From: Neoceratodus forsteri | Lineage: Eukaryota > Chordata > Ceratodontiformes > Ceratodontidae | DNA: 64,000 nucleotides | Assembly: GCA_016271365.2 (NCBI GenBank) | Contig: CM057454.1 | Coordinates: 700,057,501-700,121,500 of the forward strand | Direction: 5' to 3' | Shown here: in pieces, positions 11,206 through 21,400 of the stretch | Layout: every line of letters begins with the position of its first letter | Numbering within the stretch: the first letter of the stretch is position 1 | Position numbers and translations under genes: made by a program | Notes under the pieces: model-generated | What the model was told of the DNA's origin: nothing | Databases searched by the model: none | Seen by the model: only the letters and a program-made list of their open reading frames with translations

Positions 11206-11824
11206 ACTCCTTGCCCACCCAAGTCTAACTCCTCCTTTATTACTGTCATCCAGTCATGTGACACTTTTGTTAGTGTGTCTGTCTCCACCTTTGCAGGTTA
11301 TACTAACCTACCACCAGGGGTTCAGTACTGAGCGCCATTCCATCCATTTCTGAAGCCTTCTCCTACACCTCTCTTCCGTGCTTCTCAGTCAATTTGTCAC
11401 CCAGCCTCAGTGCCTGGACTGTGTGCCTCCCCTGAGCCCTCTACATCCTGGCCTATTTCCCTGTTCTGGAATAGAACTCTGCAACCCTTGCTCCATAAGC
11501 AGGTGCACTACTGCTACCCTACCATGTCTGCCATACTGTCAACTACCCACTAAGGCTATTCAACCCAAGGACCACCTCCTTAACCCAAATATGGTACTAC
11601 TTTGGTTACTCCTCCTCTCCACTGGTCCTAGGCCCCTCTCCCCACTCTCTCAACCCACTCCCCCCTACCTACCTGTACCTGTGCCCAACCAGCCCCCTCA
11701 CATGTAACGCAAGTCACCTCTAGCAGTGTCACCCTCTTGCACAACATACCTCCCACCTACTCCCCCACCATCTCGAGCCTGGGCCTCCCCCACTCACATG
11801 GCTAGCTCCCAGCATTAGAACCCT

Positions 11825-12860
11825 ATGGTAGTGTGTAACCTCCACCCTGGCTTTAACCATTGTAAACAGAAATTCCCAAAATATGCCCTCTTATGGTATA
11901 CGCTCCTTTTTCTACTCCTCTCTGGCAATGTCTACCCCAACCCTGGTCCTCCCCCTCGACACACCCCATATAGTGTCAAACAAAATGGGCTCCTAATAGC
12001 CTTGCTTAATATCTGCAGCTTGCAAAAGAAATTCTCCTCCCTCCAAGGCTGGCTTGCACAGCACTCCCCTGATATCCTGACACTAACAGAAAGCTGACTT
12101 GCCATGAGAACCCCTGATTCAGCAGTGCCTTAGATGGCTACTCATTATTCCATGCTGACTGACTCACAAAAAGAGGTGGCGACTGCACCCTTTACATAAA
12201 AAATACACTGCAAGCCACCAGAGTTATCCTACCCTCCTCAGACCGTGAAGCACAAATTCTCTCCATCAGATTGCTGCTTGGAAACCCAGGGAAACTCTTT
12301 ACCTCTCAGTGGCCTACATCCCTCTCAGTAACCAAAAGCTTCCATTTAAAGATGTCTTGATCTACATCTCTCAACTCCCCCCAAAAACAAAGTCATCCAA
12401 GTTGGTGACTTCAACATCAACTGGCTATCACCCTCCCCCTGTCACTTCAATGACTCTGCCTTAGCTCTCGACCACCCCCAAGTCATTCGATCCCCTACTA
12501 GGCTGAATGACAAGACAGGCAACACAACCCTACTTGACCTCATTTTCACCAATAGACCCAAAAATATCTCTCAAGTCAAGGTGCTTCCTGACGCTCTTTG
12601 TGACCACTCACCAGTTGCCTGCTGGTGGTCTAACAAGAACCCCTGCCAGCCCCTGGTTCCCTCCTACCAGCGACAGCTGAAGAAGGGCTCCCTCTCCCAG
12701 CTCATGTCCCAATTCCAGGCCTGTGACTGGACCCCAATTGATATAACCAAGTGCATTGACACTGCATTTTCCCACTTCATCGCCATTTTCAATGCAGACT
12801 GTGACTTGAATGCCCCCCTCACAAAATTTTACACCAAAAACCAGGACACTCCCGGATCTC
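11825..12860 (+). pseudogene. L2 endonuclease domain with N-terminal NPGP motif
   Basis: The frame starts with a hydrophobic stretch ending LLFLLLSGNVYPNPGP (motif at 11921-11950), then LLIALLNICSLQKKF and SPDILTLTES, the first strands of the endonuclease. A degraded middle (12094-12390) has stops. The domain resumes with VIQVGDFNINWLSP, LLDLIFTNRP and CDHSPVACWW, which carry the metal-binding and catalytic Asp/His residues. NPGP resembles the end of viral-type 2A peptides, which are reported in several non-LTR elements, but the usual Asp and Glu before it are Asn and Tyr here. Confidence 0.85.
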
Positions 12861-12876
12861 TCAGGCCCTCTTAGAC

Positions 12877-14771
12877 ATGATGTGGTATCATGACAATCTG
12901 TGGCACAAAGTCTTCGAAACTCAACTCCCGAGGGATAGGCAACTCTATAGAGAGGCTAGAAACGTGTGCAATGGGGCCATTCACCAGGTTAAGGCGGCCC
13001 ACTACAAAGAAGCCCTTACCTCCTCTTGGGGCTCTAGTCAGGACTTTTGGAAAAATATCAAAGAACTCACTGACAAGACCAAATCCCTACCCCCTGCTCA
13101 ACTATCAGCTGGTGGGACTAGTATCCAAGACCCTTGGGCCATAGCAAACATCCTAAACAGCACCTTCTCTGACTTCAAAGAAGTTCTACCCCCCAATTTG
13201 TTGACCCTCCCCTGGCACTCACCACCCAATAAATACACCCCCTTCTTCTTCGTACCCTATCACCTAATCAAGCCATTAAATACTTATCCAAAGTTCTGGC
13301 CAAGTCCCAGCACAGTAATAAAACCCTGGATTTAAAGCTTCTCTGTCTCACACTTGATGAAGTTCTTCCTCCACTAACCAAAATCCATGACAAATCTCTC
13401 TGCTTCAGACAATTCCCATCACCATGGAAACAAGCTGTTATAACCCCTATCCTGAAAAGTGATGATAGTACCTCCCCCAATAACTACAGGCCCATCTCAA
13501 TATTGCCCCCACTCTCGAAGGCATTAGAGAAAATCGTAGTCAGTCAACACACGCACTACCTATACAAGCACAATCTCCTTTGCCACGAGCAGTACAGCTT
13601 TAGGAGGGGCCACAGCACAACCACTGCCCTCGTAGAGTACACCTCTTACATAAACCAGGCCCTCAACCCTGGGCATGTGTTCACCTCAATCTATATTGAT
13701 CTCACAAAGGCATTCAACACAGTCAATCATGCCTTGCTCCTTCACTACCTACCTGCCCTAGGCCTCGCCCAAGAAACAATATCCTGGCTTGCAGACTACC
13801 TAGCTGCTAGGATTTAATGTGTCAAAATCGGTTTCACTCTGTCTGACTGCTGCTTTGTCCTCTCTGGTGTTCCACAAGGCTCCATACTTGGCCCCCTCCT
13901 CTTTAGCTTATTTCTTAACTCACTTCCCAATGTCTGCCCAGGTAAAATTCTTTTATAAGCTGATGATGCTGTCATTTTTAGCAGTCACTAACACCCCTTC
14001 TCCCTCCAGCACACACTCCAGAACAACTTCATGGAAGCCGAATCCTGGTTTGGGGGCCATAGGCTTATACTTAATCACAAAAAAACAAAAACAATGATCT
14101 TTGCCCACTGAAAGAGTCCTCACTCTGGATCAGTCCTTACCATCGCCAGTTCGCTGGGTGACCCGCTAGAACAGGTTAACACATTTAAATATTTGGGCAT
14201 AACACTAGACACATCCCTCTCATTTCATGCGCATATCCAGCTCCTATTCATTTCTCTCAACACCAGGCTAGGTCTCCTCTACCATCTCAAGCATTGTCTT
14301 TCCCCAGAAGCCATCTGTCTGGTGGTATCCTCCTCTGTACTCTCCCTTATGGACTATGGCATTGTAATATATGACTCCGCGGATCCGACTGCCTTAAGCC
14401 GCATCAGAATCACCCTAAACAAAGCAAGCCATCTGATCATGGGCTGTGACAGATACACCCATTCCTGTGACTTATATAGGCATACCCAGTGGCTAAACTT
14501 CGACGGGAGACTTAAATATCACACCAGTCTCCTAGGCAAGAAAATCCTACTCAACTTTGCCCCTCCAGGGCTTCACCCACTCATTCAGCTGGCCCCTCCA
14601 AACAGGTCCACCAGATGTACTGCTAAGTCCCTCATAGCTGTCCTCCTTTGTAGGACCTCCTTGGGCCAAAGGGCTTTTCTATATCGGGCCCCTAAATGGC
14701 TCAATGAGCTTCCCAACTCCATCTTTCTTGAACCCAAGCTGGGCCCCTTCAAAACCAACCTCACAAATTAG
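12877..14771 (+). pseudogene. L2 reverse transcriptase and C-terminal region
   Basis: The linker with FWKNIKELTDK is followed by RT blocks in order: ITPILK, NNYRPISILPPLSKALEKIV (about 13470-13535), YSFRRGHSTTTAL, IDLTKAFNTVNH (about 13693), and GVPQGSILGPLLFS (about 13868-13909). At the catalytic box the tyrosine codon of YADD is a stop (TAA at 13956-13958) directly before the Ala-Asp-Asp codons. The thumb follows (FKYLGITLDTSLSFHAHI), then the C-terminus to LGPFKTNLTN at 14771. Several frameshifts occur. The enzyme would prime cDNA from nicked target DNA; this copy is dead. Confidence 0.9.
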
Positions 14772-15130
14772 CTCCTTATGCTGTAATCCTGTGACTGTCC
14801 CTAGTCCCCTACTTCCACCCCTTATCCCACACTCTCCCTTCAAACTGAGACCCCCTGTGGTCCCTCATTTTGCATTACTGTATTTTACTGCACTTCACTT
14901 AGCATCGGGTCTGGCTACCTGACCCTAAGAATTTTGCTTTTTGCTCCTTAACATTTGATGCTGGGCATGTGCTGCCCTATACTGTGTTTTCATTCTTAGT
15001 TGACTAGCTACTATTTACATATGTTACCCTCTGTATCTACCTGTGTTATCCTATGTATCTCTGACGTGGAATCTTTGCAAAGGAGTCTTTGACTCAAAGA
15101 TGTATTTCAGATTATTGTAATACATAAATA

Positions 15131-15380
15131 AACAAGTGTACGCAGTGAAAACGTAGTGTATTGAAAACCAAGTGCAGCGGTGGTTAAGACATCCTTAAAC
15201 AGGAAAACTACACAGTCATGGCAGTCTATTTACATTATACACTATGAACGAATGTTTTGCCTTAGATATTCTCGGGGGGTATCTCAACCAGGTAGGGGCC
15301 TGACACATAAATGGCCCCAGATTTCCACCCCTGCCTGTGGGCGGGGGGTTCTTTTAGCATCTCACTTCATCTTATTACTG
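15131..15380. other. unassigned spacer
   Basis: This short non-coding stretch between the L2 tail and the CR1 relic shows no recognised feature. Confidence 0.4.
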
Positions 15381-17307
15381 TAGGTATGGATTGTCAGGGA
15401 ATTTGACAGAGGAAGTGAAGGCCAGCTTCAGGGAGTTCAGAAGCAAACTGAGAGTGGCTGGTATTGTGACCTTCTCAGTGGACCTCCTAATAAGTACGCA
15501 GAGACAGACAAGGCAGGTGAAATATGAAAATCTATAAATTAAGCAATTCATCAGAGGAATAGTGCACAAAAGAAGGGTTTCACTTTTTGGGAGACAGGAA
15601 CAAAATCTGGAAAAAAAAGGCCCATTTAAACAAGATGATCTTTATCCAAACAGAGAAGGGACAAAGGAACAGAGGCAGATATTCCATGCACAAATATCAG
15701 GTTGTTTAAACTAAATAAGGGGACATTAAAGGTAGAAAATTAGATGAGGGAGAATTTGTCTGCACATCCCCAAAAAGCAGGACTAATCTGGGAGTAGAGA
15801 ATAACTCAAACATGTTTGGTGGCGGTAAATGTAAACCAGGAGCAGACAAATCAGCCTGGATGTGTGGTAATAAATGCCTAATGGTTAAAGAGCAAGAGAA
15901 GAGAAACAGCGGGTAACAGACTTAGTAAAGAATACAGGCAAGGCTCCTGTAGAATAGTCTGCATAAACATCAGAAGACAAAGGAAAATAAATTGGCAACC
16001 TATAAGCAGCTGCAGCAGAGGTAAGACAGGATATCATGGTGATTACAGAAACATGGACATCCATGACTGGGTCAACAGTTATGATCTGTTTAGAAAGAAT
16101 AAGGAGCAGGGGAAGGGTGTGACACCTTAGACCAGGAGTGGCATCAGCGTAATTGAGGATAAGGAAATTTGGACTGGGAGGAATCTCAATGGGTTCATCC
16201 AACAGTAGAAGTGGTAATAATGTCCAAATAGTGGTGGCCTCTAGGCCACCAAGTTAATCAGAAGAGACTGACAGGGCACTAGTGAAGAAGATTATGAAGA
16301 CAGATGCAGGGCTGTGGCATTGTCCTTCCAGAAGACCTTAATATGTCAATTGCAGACTGAAGAATTACTGAGGCAAGAAGCACTAGAAATAAAGAGCTTG
16401 CATTTCAGTAAAAAAGCATGTGGCAGATCAGATTAAGGACTGTGCCATACTGATCCTAGATATGTCAAATCATGACAAAATAGGGAGGTGAGGGTAGAGG
16501 ATCCTCTTGGGTCAAGCAGCCATAATTCAGTCTGGTTAAGCATTGCTCTTGATGCCTAGTGGCATAATAGCCAGATATTCACCCTGGACTTTAGAAAAGC
16601 AGGAGGAGGAGGGGTATGGGTGGAGGAGGACAGGACAAAAACCAGATATATGAAATTAATTCTTTTGATCAATATTTATGGTAGAAGATAGAGCCACTTC
16701 CAGAGTGTAGCATTAAAACTGAGGTGGGTTAAAGACGGTAATAGAGTCTGTCATTGAGGATAAAGTGCTCAAGGGTTTCAGGGTGTTGAGACATGGGGAC
16801 TGGAAGGGCTGTATCCACAAGTGCTCAGGAAAGTGGGTATACTGTATATGTGGTGTATACTGTATGTGGGTATGTACCTTTGTGCCACTGTGCTGTTGTT
16901 ATTTTTGTTGTATTCTCCTGCATCGTGCCCAAAATAGGTACAGTATTGTCTAGTGTGCCTACCTCAAAAACAAACACTAAATAAATATATACATGAGTTA
17001 TAGGAAGAGGCGGTGTCTCAGCACCTATGAGAGTCAATGTTCTTCCAAATGGCTTTGGTCTGTTCAATTACTTTTTGGCATTCATTGCATTTAGGCATTT
17101 TTTTTGGTTAGTTTTTTGGTGTAAGAAATGTGTGTTGCCATTCATCTTTACTGTTTTTGTGTGAACTATTATTTGTTCAGGCCCATGGAGGTAAGGTAGA
17201 CTCTGGTGGCACCCTTGGCAGGCCTGTTCAGTTGCTTGATAGTGACCAGAGTGATTCCAGTGGACTAGAGGGGGGCTGATGTTGAACTTCTGCATGAAAA
17301 CAGAGAC
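15380..17307 (+). pseudogene. CR1-type LINE, segment 1 (endonuclease to start of RT)
   Basis: Much-decayed CR1 coding sequence is legible in pieces. DIMVITETW lies at 16029-16055. LPEDLNM near 16325 corresponds to the GDFNMP block. LGSSSHNSVWLSI near 16505-16548 corresponds to SDHNxVWF. VAPLAGLFSCL runs on to RGADVELLHENRD, reaching 17307 in the region just before NYRPVSLTS of CR1 reverse transcriptase. The reading continues after an inserted L1/Tx1-type element, at 19268. The part from 16750 to 17140 is not recognised and may hold a further small insertion. Confidence 0.7.
17296..17307. repeat. target-site duplication, left copy
   Basis: GAAAACAGAGAC here matches GAAAACAGGGAC at 19268-19279 with one difference. 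The two copies bracket the L1/Tx1-type insertion, the second lying directly after its A-rich tail. Confidence 0.8.
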
Positions 17308-19267
17308 GTGGAGCTCAAGTTATCGGCCTATGCAGATGACATTTCACTCCATCTTTCCCATCCCCGGGACTCATTCCCAGCTGTCTTTGATTCTATTTGG
17401 GAATTTAGCCATTTCTCCAATTACAAGATCAACCTAGATAAAACTATTATCTTTCCCCTCAACAGTAAGTTATTCAAACAGGATATTGTCCAGTTAGGAG
17501 TACAGTAGTCCCCTAAGAGTCTGAAATACCTGGGCATACACTTATCTAGGAGTGAGGCTAACGTGATTAAGTTTAATCCAGATGCTCTTTTACATGTTGT
17601 CCAACAGGACCTGGCAAGATGGAGAAGCCTCCCAATATCTCTTTGGGGTCATGTTAATTTAATCAAAAGGAATATTTTGCTGAGAATGTTTTGCCCCTTA
17701 AATACTGTATATTGAACTCGTGGTTGCCATGTAAGTGGTTTCAAAAAGTTCACTCTGGGCTAGTGGATTTCATCTGGTTGGGCAAATCCCTGAGGCATGA
17801 GTTCAATAAGCTGGTGGTCCCCAAAGGTCAAGGATGTCTATGCCTGCCACATTTTGGGGTATATTACTTGGCATGCCATGAGAGTAAGTACCTGAAATGG
17901 CTCTGTGATCTGCTGGAGCAGAATTCTCTTCCATATGTTCTGACCTGGCTACAATTAGAGTTGGAGCAGATAACCTCTGCAGGTCTTTCTCCTGAGGTGC
18001 TTCTACATATTATCCCCAAAGATCTCCCTAGTAAACTCAGGGATATCCCATAGCAGTCTCAGTCAGGGTACATGCGCAGTTGTGCTCCTTTTTAAAACAT
18101 GACCATCAGAAGGACCTTACCCAGCCTATCATGGGGAACCCTAACCTCAAAATTGGGGGGGGGGTCATCTCAGAATCCTGGCTCCCTCAGTTACAGGGTG
18201 TCTGGCTTGGCAAACTTTTTAGTGAGGAAAGTTGTGCTGTAGAGGTTATTCTCAAAAAATGTTTGATCCCTCTGAGACACGTGTTTAAAGTCTTTCAGCT
18301 GAGACACCTGCTTATTAAAAAGAAAGACTTTTTAACTCAGGAAGATACCACAGGGAGTTCCCTCAAGTCTCTTTCACTACTTACTAGGTCACCCCATGCC
18401 ATTTCCTGGGTTTACTGTTCCTTGGTTGATAAAGCTTTTGAGGAGCTGGATGGGAAACCCAGATATTGGTTCAACAGATTCCCCTCCCTGGATGATGCTT
18501 GGTCTAAGATATGGCAAGACACTTACATTTATGTTTCCTAAGACAGACTGAGACTAACCCAGTTCCAGATTTTGAATAACATGTACTAGACTCCAGTCAG
18601 ACTATTCAAAGTGGGGAGAACATCCTCATCGGTTTGTACCATATGCCATCAAGAAGAGGGACCCTTGTTGCATATCTTCTTGGACTGTCCTCCAATTAAA
18701 TCCGTATGGAACTTGATACGGGCCAAAGCAGACCCCTTACTTGGTCTAGATGATTGTTTTATGCCTAAAGTGTGCTTGGTGGGGCATTTTGCTAGTATCC
18801 AGTCAAGCAGCAGAGGTATTACATGGCCTTGATCTCCCTGTACCTCAACAAGCTGGTATTGCTTCACTGGCTTGATGCACATACTCCCACGTATTCTGAA
18901 TGGTTGCAAGAGTTGCTTTTTCACTTGAGGGCAGAGCATCTCAAAGCCAGTATGTGGGGCTTCCTTAAAAATTACAAGATGGTCTGGGGAACTCTACATA
19001 CCCTATATCTGCTGCAGTCTGGAGTCCAAGTTTCTCCAGCCTCTTGAACGTACTGTCTTCTTGCTGTAAGATGTTGCTTGTAGTCTTGGATTCTCCTCTG
19101 GTTGCAGGCTGAATAGGGTCTGAGGTCACCCAGGTGTATGGTATCCGGAGCTGGGGGAAGGGGCTTTGGGGATGGGGGAGAGGGGTGGGGGTTGACAAGA
19201 AATATCATGTCTACCTCTGTATCCTGTACTCAAGCATATACCATGTTTTTTTGTCTGAAAAAAAAAA
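17308..19267 (+). mobile_element. 5'-truncated L1/Tx1-type LINE (RT palm to poly-A)
   Basis: Coding starts inside reverse transcriptase with LSAYADDISLHL (the YADD catalytic box, about 17320-17355). It continues through SLKYLGIHLSR and HVNLIKRNILLRMF, then the long C-terminal region in several frames (17691-18053, 18080-18541, 18611-18832). A CxxC...H....C cluster (VCTICHQEEGPLLHIFLDC) near 18640-18690 is typical of the L1 C-terminus. The last homologous stretch ends LHTLYLL near 19010. An A-rich run at 19258-19267 is the tail. Stops and frameshifts make it a pseudogene. Truncation, tail and 12-bp duplications are classic target-primed insertion. Confidence 0.88.
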
Positions 19268-19628
19268 GAAAACAGGGACAGGGGAGACCTGGGCAAATAC
19301 AGACCAGTTAGCCTGACCTCAATAGTCAGTAATCATCTTGAAACCTTATCAAGGAAAAGGTGGTAGACTTCTTTGAGAAATACTGTCTCCAGGAAGGTAG
19401 GCAGCATGTATGCATGAATGAAAGACCCTTCCAGTCAGAACTGATGCATTCTTCAACATGATTTCTCAGGCATTGGATATTGATCAATAACTGGATACCT
19501 TGCATTTTGACACCAGTAGTGCCTTTGATTGCCAGTGCCACATAGATGACTAGTGAAGACAAATGGTAATTTATGGGTGGGGAAATTGTAACCAGGTGGG
19601 TAGAAAATTGGATAGCTGTATGAACCAG
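19268..19628 (+). pseudogene. CR1-type LINE, segment 2 (RT fingers)
   Basis: RDRGDLGKYRPVSLTSIVS at about 19274-19330 is the canonical CR1 NYRPVSLTS block and completes the sentence left at 17307. Degraded matches to the fingers and palm follow, with LPVPHR and ENWIAV at about 19535-19615, the latter close to the CR1 WVENWL block. The segment stops at 19628 where the DIRS element begins, and the reading resumes at 25323 (VVLNGKH). Confidence 0.8.
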
Positions 19629-19816
19629 AAGAAAAAATGACTCACCTTAGTAATTATATTTCTTCTAATGGAGTCTTGCTGTATTCTGACAATTGCAGTA
19701 ATTCCCATCCTTTGAACTGCCCCTGAGAACTAAGGGTTAACTTTCCATGCAGGGCATGGAACGCAGAGCTCAATCTTGGTTGAAGTTTCTGTCTGGAGTG
19801 TTTTGAACTCAAACCA
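19629..19816. repeat. DIRS inverted terminal repeat, left
   Basis: CTTGCTGTATTCTGACAATTG at about 19675, AACTTTCCATGCAGGGCATG at about 19740 and TTCTGTCTGGAGTGTTTTGA at about 19788 recur in inverted form at 25165-25322. On the coding strand this is the 3' end. Confidence 0.9.
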
Positions 19817-20081
19817 TCAGATTCTTACTAGCCCAACTAAACTAAAAATTCTATGTGGAAATTGTAAAAATTCTACTAGCCAACTAGCTGAAAAGTTTTG
19901 GATTCCCAAGGATGACTCAAGTCAGGAAACCCAAAAACTAAACCCAAAAATAACAATAATAAATAAGCACCCAAACAAAAAGGGAGGAGGGTGCCAGAAA
20001 ATACACCCCTGAGGTGCAACACTGCACCTGCCCACCCACTTCCCAAAAACAGGTTCTGAGAGGGGAGGCAGGGAGGGAGGT

Positions 20082-20180
20082 CAGAATACAGCAAGACTCC
20101 ATTAGAAGAAATGTAATTATTAAGGTGAGTAATTTTTTCTTCAAACAAAATGAAGTCGTGCTGTATTCTGACAATTGCAG
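20082..20180. promoter_or_regulatory. DIRS internal complementary region
   Basis: The first half (20083-20135) is the complement of the left end at about 19629-19690: CAGCAAGACTCCATTAGAAG, then AAGGTGAGT and a T-run. The second half (20137-20178) is the complement of the right end at about 25282-25322: TTCAAACAAAATGAAG, then CTGTATTCTGACAATTGCAG. So the region holds the two element ends joined head to tail. In DIRS replication models this serves as the template that aligns the ends and completes the circular DNA. Confidence 0.92.
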
Positions 20181-20217
20181 ACTACTGAGCATTACCTCCA
20201 AGGAGGAGGGACATAAC

Positions 20218-21400
20218 CTACTTTGGGAATAGGCTTTGAAGTACTGCTGTGCCAAACCGAGCATCACTCCTAGCCTGGATATCCAGAGAGTAATGCTTGG
20301 TAAAGGTATGGACTGTTTTCCAGGTGGCTGCTTGACAAATTTCTAGGAGAGGGATATCCCTGGCCGCAGCCAGGAAAGCAGCTGTACTTCTTGTGGAATG
20401 ACCCCTCAGGCCTGAGGGTGGAGTTTTTCCTAGCTTTTCATAGCAGAATTGTATACAAGACACAATCCACCTGGCAATAGATCTTTTGATGACAGGTTTG
20501 CCCTTTCTCACTTCTCCATAAGTGAGGAACAACTGGAGGGAGTCAAACCTGTGACCCTTGGTACGCTCTATGAAGTAACTAAGGGCTCTTTTGACATCTA
20601 AACTGTGTAGCCTCCTCTCTCCTAAGGAAGAATGATCAGTGAAGAAAACATGGAGAGACATAGACTGGTTTAAATGGAAGTCTGAAACCACTTTGGGCAA
20701 GAACCCTCTATTGGTTCTAAGGACCACTTTATCTATATGAAAGGAGATAAAATCAGGTTCCACTGACAGGGCTTGCAATTCACTGATACGCCTGGCAGAG
20801 GTAATGGCTACCAAGAACACAGTTTTCCAAGTCAAGTACTTAAGTTCTGCTGAAGACATAGGCTCAAAGAGGGGTTGCATAAGCTGAGTAATGCAAACAT
20901 TCAAATCCCAGGCAGGAGCAGGGTCTCTAAAAGGGGGATTGGTGTGAAACAATCCTTTAAAAAATTTACAGAACACAGGATGGGAAGATAGTGAGGAAGG
21001 GTTCCCCACAGACAAAAATGCAGAAACAGTTGACAAGTGTACCTTGAGAGTAGCTGGTCTGATGCCTAGGCCATTAAGATGGACCATATAATCCAGAACC
21101 GTTGGCAATTCAGCAGTGTCTGGAGAAATATTCTTCTTAGAACACCAAATGCTGAATCTTTTCCATTTGTAGCTGCAAGTCTTTCTGGTGGAGGGCTTTT
21201 GAGAAGCATTGAGGATGTCCAGAACCCCTTGGGAAAGATGCAGATCTGCAAACTCTCCTCTTGAAGAGCCATGCCTTGAGATTGAGACACTGAAGATTAT
21301 GGGTACCAAATCCTCCCCAGAGAGGATGTTAACAGGTTGTAATTTCTGGGAAGAGACAGGGGAAGATGGACTGCTAGGGAAAGCAACAGGGGGTACCAGG
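20218..21400 (-). pseudogene. DIRS tyrosine recombinase (integrase)
   Basis: The frame includes an N-terminal core-binding part (TRKTCSYKWKRFSIWCSKK, then VLDYMVHLNGLGIRPATLKV). The catalytic domain has the first arginine in TSARRISELQ (about 20789-20806), the HxxR box in GHSTRSTAAFLAA (about 20373-20405), and the tyrosine in FTKHYSLD (about 20284-20306). The enzyme would join circular element DNA to a target. The domain itself is intact to the stop at 20218. The same open frame runs on upstream to 22140 across the methyltransferase-like region and into RNase H, which is best explained by the known overlap of this gene with pol plus one frameshift. If the real start lies in the overlap, the gene may be whole. 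Confidence 0.88.

Larger units (their letters stand above)
11290..15130 (+). mobile_element. near full-length L2-type LINE
   Basis: A single element runs from a C-rich 5' region through endonuclease and reverse transcriptase to a 3' UTR. It ends in GACTCAAAGATGT and an AATACATAAATAAAC tail, matching the end of the copy at 63850. Order and motifs fit the L2 clade. The 5' boundary is set only by where the preceding tandem duplication stops, so it is approximate. No target duplication was found. The coding part is broken by several stops and frameshifts. Confidence 0.85.
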
